Shown: positions 59,963 to 64,000 of the stretch, one piece after another | Numbering within the stretch: position 1 is the first letter of the stretch | Layout: each line of letters opens with the position of its first letter | Assembly (NCBI GenBank): GCA_036785325.1 | Contig: JAXIVH010000010.1 | Location: 10,783,087 to 10,847,086 of the forward strand | DNA: 64,000 nucleotides | Reading direction: 5' to 3' | From: Urophycis tenuis | Lineage: Eukaryota > Chordata > Actinopteri > Gadiformes > Phycidae | Notes under the pieces: generated by a model | Databases searched by the model: none | What the model was told of the DNA's origin: nothing | Seen by the model: the letters and a program-made list of their open reading frames with translations, nothing else | Translations under genes and position numbers: made by a program

Positions 59963-60026
59963 TGCTGACTTGTTGCTTTCCTACAATGGTGCCATAGATG
60001 GTTTGGATGCCACTGTAGGTATAAAA
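59963..60026 (+). promoter_or_regulatory. core promoter of copy 16
   Basis: TGCTGACT half-site at 59963-59970, ACAATGG 20 bp later, TATAAAA at 60020-60026. Confidence 0.65.
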
Positions 60027-60069
60027 CAGGCTTCCATCAGGCATTTGAGAGCACACTACATCAGCAACC

Positions 60070-60927
60070 ATGCACGGAAAGGTACGCTCACAGTAAACAC
60101 AGTATAGTGTTGTTCTGTTCATCATTTACTAACTTTTATCTTTACATTTTACAAACATGGTAACCCCTTCGTTGTGCTTTCCAGATCATCTTCTACGAGG
60201 ACAAGAACTTCCAGGGCCGGTCCTATGAGACCAGCAGCGACTGCCCTGACATGACCTCCTACCTGAGCAAGTGTCACTCCTGCAGGGTGGAGAGCGGCTG
60301 CTTCATGGCCTATGACCGCTCCAACTACATGGGAAACCAGTTCTTCATGAAGAGGGGAGAGTACTCCGACTACCAGCGCATGAATGGCTTCGGCGATTGC
60401 ATCCGCTCCTGTCGTATGATCCCCATGGTACGGCTCATCACAACACCACATGTTTTATAGCTTTGATATCTCAGAACATCGGATAGATGCCGCAAGCATT
60501 AGACATGACTTATGGCTACCGCTCAAGGTGGTGAAGTTCATTTCACAGCCGTAATACCGCCAGCTTTGTCGAGCTTCAAACTCTCAGGGCAATAGTTTCC
60601 CTGATCATGTACGATCCAAACTGTGAACACCTGCATCTCTATTTCTCCATACAGCACAGGGGATCCTACAGGGTGAGAATCTACGAGAAGGAGAACTTCG
60701 GTGGCCAGATGCATGAGATGATGGACGACTGTGACAACTTCCAGGAACGTTACCGCATGTCCGACTGTATGTCTTGTAACGTGATGGACGGCCACTGGCT
60801 GATGTACGAGCAGCCCCAGTACAGAGGCAGGATGATGTACATGAGGCCCGGAGAGTACAGGAGCTTCAGGGAGATGATGAGCGGCCAGAAGTTCATGAGC
60901 ATGAGGCGTATCACCGACATGTGTTAA
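60070..60927 (+). CDS. crygm: gamma-M crystallin, copy 16 (short exon 2 class)
   Basis: Exon 1 is 60070-60081 and encodes MHGK (donor GTACGC). Exon 2 is 60185-60427 (81 codons, IIFYEDKNFQGRSYETSSD, GEYSDYQRMNGFGDC) and exon 3 is 60655-60927 (90 codons plus TAA, HRGSYRVRIYEKENFGGQMHEMMDD). Total 175 aa. Exon 3 reads NFQERYRMSDCMSCN, distinct from every other copy, then returns to the common C-terminal half from NVMDGHWLM onward. Introns are 103 and 227 bp, the latter the longest intron 2 among the gamma-M genes. TGCTGACT is at 59963 and TATAAAA at 60020, 50 bp before the ATG. AATAAA is at 60948. Confidence 0.95.
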
Positions 60928-61360
60928 GTTATGTTGTAAACGACGCAAATAAAGCACAATTATAAAATAAAGTATTTAATTTGATGTTAATGCAGTTATG
61001 TTACCTGTGTGGTTTTTGTTGATTCAATTAGACCCAAAAAATTATACTGATAAAAATAATAACATTGCTAGGATCCCAACTACTAATCATACCAAGGGTG
61101 TCTATATATATATATATACCGTATATTCAATAAAAAAACAACATAAAAGTACGTAAGACAATAACTGAGAAACACCATTAAGAAAATATGTGGTATGTTA
61201 TTTCAAAATATGCTGATCATTTAAACATATGCCCACCACTGACATTAACGAATTTGGTTGAACCATTGCCCTTGTTTGCAGTATATTATTGTTTTAATAA
61301 ATATACTTTCTCAAAGTTTTTGAGAAATATAGTTTCTCAAACTTTGATTGCAGTCATTTA

Positions 61361-62290
61361 CATTTACATTCACATTTACATTTAGGGCATTTAGCAGACA
61401 CTTCATAGTGAAACACTTCATTGCTGTTAATACGGTAAGCAGTCACCAGAACAAGTTTCAAGCATTCCAATCGCTAGTTAGTATACAACATCTCTGGCCT
61501 AAGATGCTAAGTGCTAAGTTACAAAGAGCAATTATAAAATGCCAAGATGTACAACATACAAGGGCATGAAGGTAGGGTTTTTAATTTTTTTATTCAGATT
61601 TTTTTGGTGGGGTGTAGATGATGGAAGTTATGCAGGGTTCAGGGCGGCACGGTGGTGCAGTGGTTAGCACTGTCGCCTCACAGCAAGAGGGTTCTGGGTT
61701 CGAATCCAACTGGGACCCGGGACCTTTCTGTGTGGAGTTTGTATGTTCTCCCCGTGCTTGCGTGGGTTCTCTCCGGGTACTCCGGCTTCCTCCCACAGAC
61801 CAAAAACATGCAGGTTGGGGATTAGGTTAATTGGTGTCTCTAAATTGACCATAGGTGTGTATGTGAGTTTGAATGGTTGTTTGTCTATATATGTTAGCCC
61901 TGTGATAGGCTGGCGACCTGTCCAGGGTGTACCCCGCCTCTCGCCCGTTGCAGCTGGGATTGGCTCCAGCCCCCCCGCAACCCTCGTAGAGGATAAGCGG
62001 TTATGACAATGGATGGATGGATGGATGGATGCAGGGTTCAGGTGAACTCTGAACAAGTGAGTATTGAGTCTCTTCCGGATGATGGGGAGTGACTGCGCAG
62101 TCCTGACATTGGCAGGGAGCTCGTTCCACCACTGCGATGCCAAAATGGAGAAGATCTGACCTTTTAGTGATGGAGGTACCAGTGGACCAGCTGAGGTGGT
62201 TGAGCGGAGCGCTCAAGCAGGGGTGTGGGGTTTCACTAATGCTTGAAGTCCTTGGGAGCACCATGTTCTCATATTTGGATAATCTAATTT
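61361..62290. repeat. dispersed repeat, copy split by a SINE
   Basis: Matches 9935-10620 on both sides of the SINE (CGGTAAGCAGTCACCAGAAC left; ATTGGCAGGGAGCTCGTTCC right). Confidence 0.8.
61643..62028 (+). mobile_element. full-length tRNA-derived SINE with L2-like tail
   Basis: Starts GGCGGCACGGTGGTGCAGTG, B-box GGTTCGAATCC at 61697-61707, body with TCCTCCCACAGACCAAAAAC and GGCGACCTGTCCAGGGTGTA, tail (ATGG)n. Flanked by the 13-bp duplication ATGCAGGGTTCAG at 61630-61642 and 62029-62041. Confidence 0.88.
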
Positions 62291-62731
62291 GCGTACTCAC
62301 ACCTATTTGCAAACCATTCCAATATGCCAATAATGTGCTTAAGAACGCCAGACAACATCAACTGCAAATCGTAAAGTTTCTGTTCTTCTGTACTAAACAC
62401 GACATAAAATCACTGAACCATGACTACACCTTATGATCCCTTCTCCCCCTGCCCCCAAATAAGAAGAGAAACCACCCCTTCCAAGAAATATAGCAGTGTG
62501 GTTCCATAAACTAAATTCCACAGCAGTTGTAGGGAACCTTTGAAAGTAACTCCACCGTATCTTAATCCATCGCAGACGTTGAGTTATGATGAAATCCTGT
62601 CTTGAATCACGTTTATGTTTCCAGAAGCCACCTCTTCTCTTCTGCACCCTCTAGGCTTTGAGCATGTTATCTTTTCTGGCTGAGCCTAGCCAGGCTAAAT
62701 GGGCAGGTACTTATGTACCTCATACTGTATA

Positions 62732-62985
62732 TGGGTCGACAGTAGCTCAGTGGATATAGCGGGTGGATAGAGCGGGTCGTCCACTAAACATATGGTCGGC
62801 ATTTTGATTCCCTCAAAGTATCCTTGAGAAAAACACTAAACCCCAACTTGCTCCCCGGCACTGAATATAGCAGCCCACTGCTCCTATGTACCATAGGATG
62901 GGTCAAATGCAGAGAATACATTTTGTTTCCATATCTAAAAAAATACTGAGAATGACCAATAAAGACCAAAAGGTCCTCTCTTCTC
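62732..62985 (+). mobile_element. SINE-like element
   Basis: GGTCGACAGTAGCTCAGTGG head, TCCTTGAGAAAAACACTAAA, CCATAGGATGGGTCAAATGC and GACCAATAAAGACC tail. It is related to 39535-39815 in reverse, and carries an internal duplication of the GGATATAGCGGGT segment. Confidence 0.7.
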
Positions 62986-63503
62986 TTTACATTTTATATG
63001 TCCGGAGCATCAATAGATTCAAAATATCACACAAATAGGTCATCAAGTAGACATTTATGTATAAATGGTAACCAGATAGGATAATCCAACTGTTTGTGTC
63101 CCTGTCCCCATGATTATTGGGTTGGTCATTAGGAAGATGGTTGTAATAGAGGTTAGCATTCTTGCTACATCCATTGATAAAATAACTTTTTATATGGTAA
63201 CAATCTTTTTACTATACTCAATGTATTTTATACATTTCGAATGCCATGTTGGTTGATAGCTCTGTTGCAGTTACAAATATCTGGTTAGCAAAAGAAAATT
63301 GTAACATATACACTTGTTTTGTGCATTTATATTTTCAATTTCACATTTACCAGCCTCATCAGCACTAACAATAACAAAACAACAGCCAAACCTCTTTTCA
63401 CAAATGCCACCAGCACAAATCATGTGCTTTTGAAGGCCACTTTGTGCTACACATTTTTACACAAAGCTCTATTGTACTATACAGGGGGGCCTCTGTTCCA
63501 CGC

Positions 63504-63567
63504 TGCTCTGTCAGGTATTTTAACAAAAGGGTCATGTATCCTTTGGAAGTCTGTCCAGGTATAAAAG
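63504..63567 (+). promoter_or_regulatory. core promoter of copy 17
   Basis: TGCTCTGTCAG 63504-63514, a TAACAAAAG SOX-like site, TATAAAAG 63560-63567. Confidence 0.68.
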
Positions 63568-63629
63568 CAGGAGTGGCCCAGAGGTAAATTGTGCAATCAT
63601 TTTGGGCCATACCACAACTAACCGCAACC

Positions 63630-64000
63630 ATGACCATGGGCAAGGTGGGTAGCAATTTGGACACTTTAAATATTTAATAATATTTGAGTTTTGTTTATGT
63701 AATACACACCCAAAATACGCTATCTTAAAATAATGACCACTGTGGATATTCTTTTCAGATTATCTTCTACGAGGAGAGGAACTTCCAGGGCCGCTCCTAT
63801 GAGACCAGCAATGACTGTTCCGACATGACCTCCTACCTGAGCAAGTGTCACTCCTGCAGGGTGGAGAGCGGCTGCTTCATGGTCTACGACCGCTCCAGCT
63901 ACATGGGAAACCAGTACTTTGTCAGAAGGGGCGAGTACTCTGACTACCAGCGTATGGGCATGACTGATTGCATCAGGTCCTGCCGCATGATCCCTATGGT
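63630..64000 (+). CDS. crygm: gamma-M crystallin, copy 17, partial at window end
   Basis: Exon 1 is 63630-63644 (MTMGK; the second ATG at 63636 would give MGK). Exon 2 is 63759-63998 (80 codons, IIFYEERNFQGRSYETSND to RMIPM) and is followed by GT at 63999-64000, so exon 3 lies beyond the window. Exon 2 is one codon shorter than in copies 1, 2, 13 and 16 (GEYSDYQRMGMTDC), and it reads YFVRRGEY where the others have a Met. TATAAAAG is at 63560 and a Maf-like TGCTCTGTCAG at 63504. The part that is visible is intact; whether the gene is complete cannot be judged. Confidence 0.92.

Larger units (their letters stand above)
60954..63503. other. intergenic between copies 16 and 17
   Basis: Occupied largely by repeats listed separately (61361-62290, 61643-62028, 62732-62985). 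The remainder shows no gene. Confidence 0.55.

Overview
The window looks like nuclear DNA of a ray-finned (teleost) fish. It holds a tandem cluster of gamma-M crystallin genes, a methionine-rich, tryptophan-poor lens protein family typical of fishes, set in AT-rich DNA full of CA/TG microsatellites and teleost-type SINEs, LINEs, LTRs and Harbinger elements. The species cannot be named from the sequence.

The left flank (1-4.75 kb) has tandem repeats, G-rich and CA/TG tracts and one unidentified exon-like frame. At 4.9-6.1 kb a minus-strand gamma-crystallin of the gamma-S/MX type (175 aa, tryptophan-containing) lies divergently to the rest. From 7.4 kb to the right edge there are 17 plus-strand gamma-M genes, numbered here as copies 1-17 by position; copy 17 is cut by the window end. 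All share one architecture: a tiny exon 1 encoding M-G-K or an extended version, exon 2 with Greek keys 1-2, exon 3 with Greek keys 3-4, and phase-0 introns. Most have a TATAAAAG box 65-85 bp upstream of the MGK codons and a polyadenylation signal close behind the stop.

The genes fall into two classes. Copies 1, 2, 13, 16 and 17 have the shorter exon 2 (80-81 codons). Copies 3-12, 14 and 15 have an 84-codon exon 2 with an M-Q-R-M-Q-S insertion. Copies 5, 6, 7, 9 and 10 encode the same 177-aa protein, and copy 8 differs at one residue. Copies 6-9 sit in a 2.7-kb tandem array whose three internal spacers each carry the same solo LTR and the same 5'-truncated L1. The empty target sites of both insertions are visible next door, so the order of events can be read. 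Copy 13 is an apparent chimera of the two classes, and a promoter-flank remnant at 25.8 kb suggests a lost gene.

The genes presumably act together by supplying large amounts of nearly identical, densely packing protein to lens fibre cells. Most promoters carry a Maf-response-like TGCTGGGTCAG and a SOX-like GAACAAT shortly upstream of TATA. The only other coding remnant recognised is a degraded three-exon SWIM-type zinc-finger gene at 42.3-43.4 kb. Intergenic DNA is otherwise repeats or sequence with no recognisable gene.
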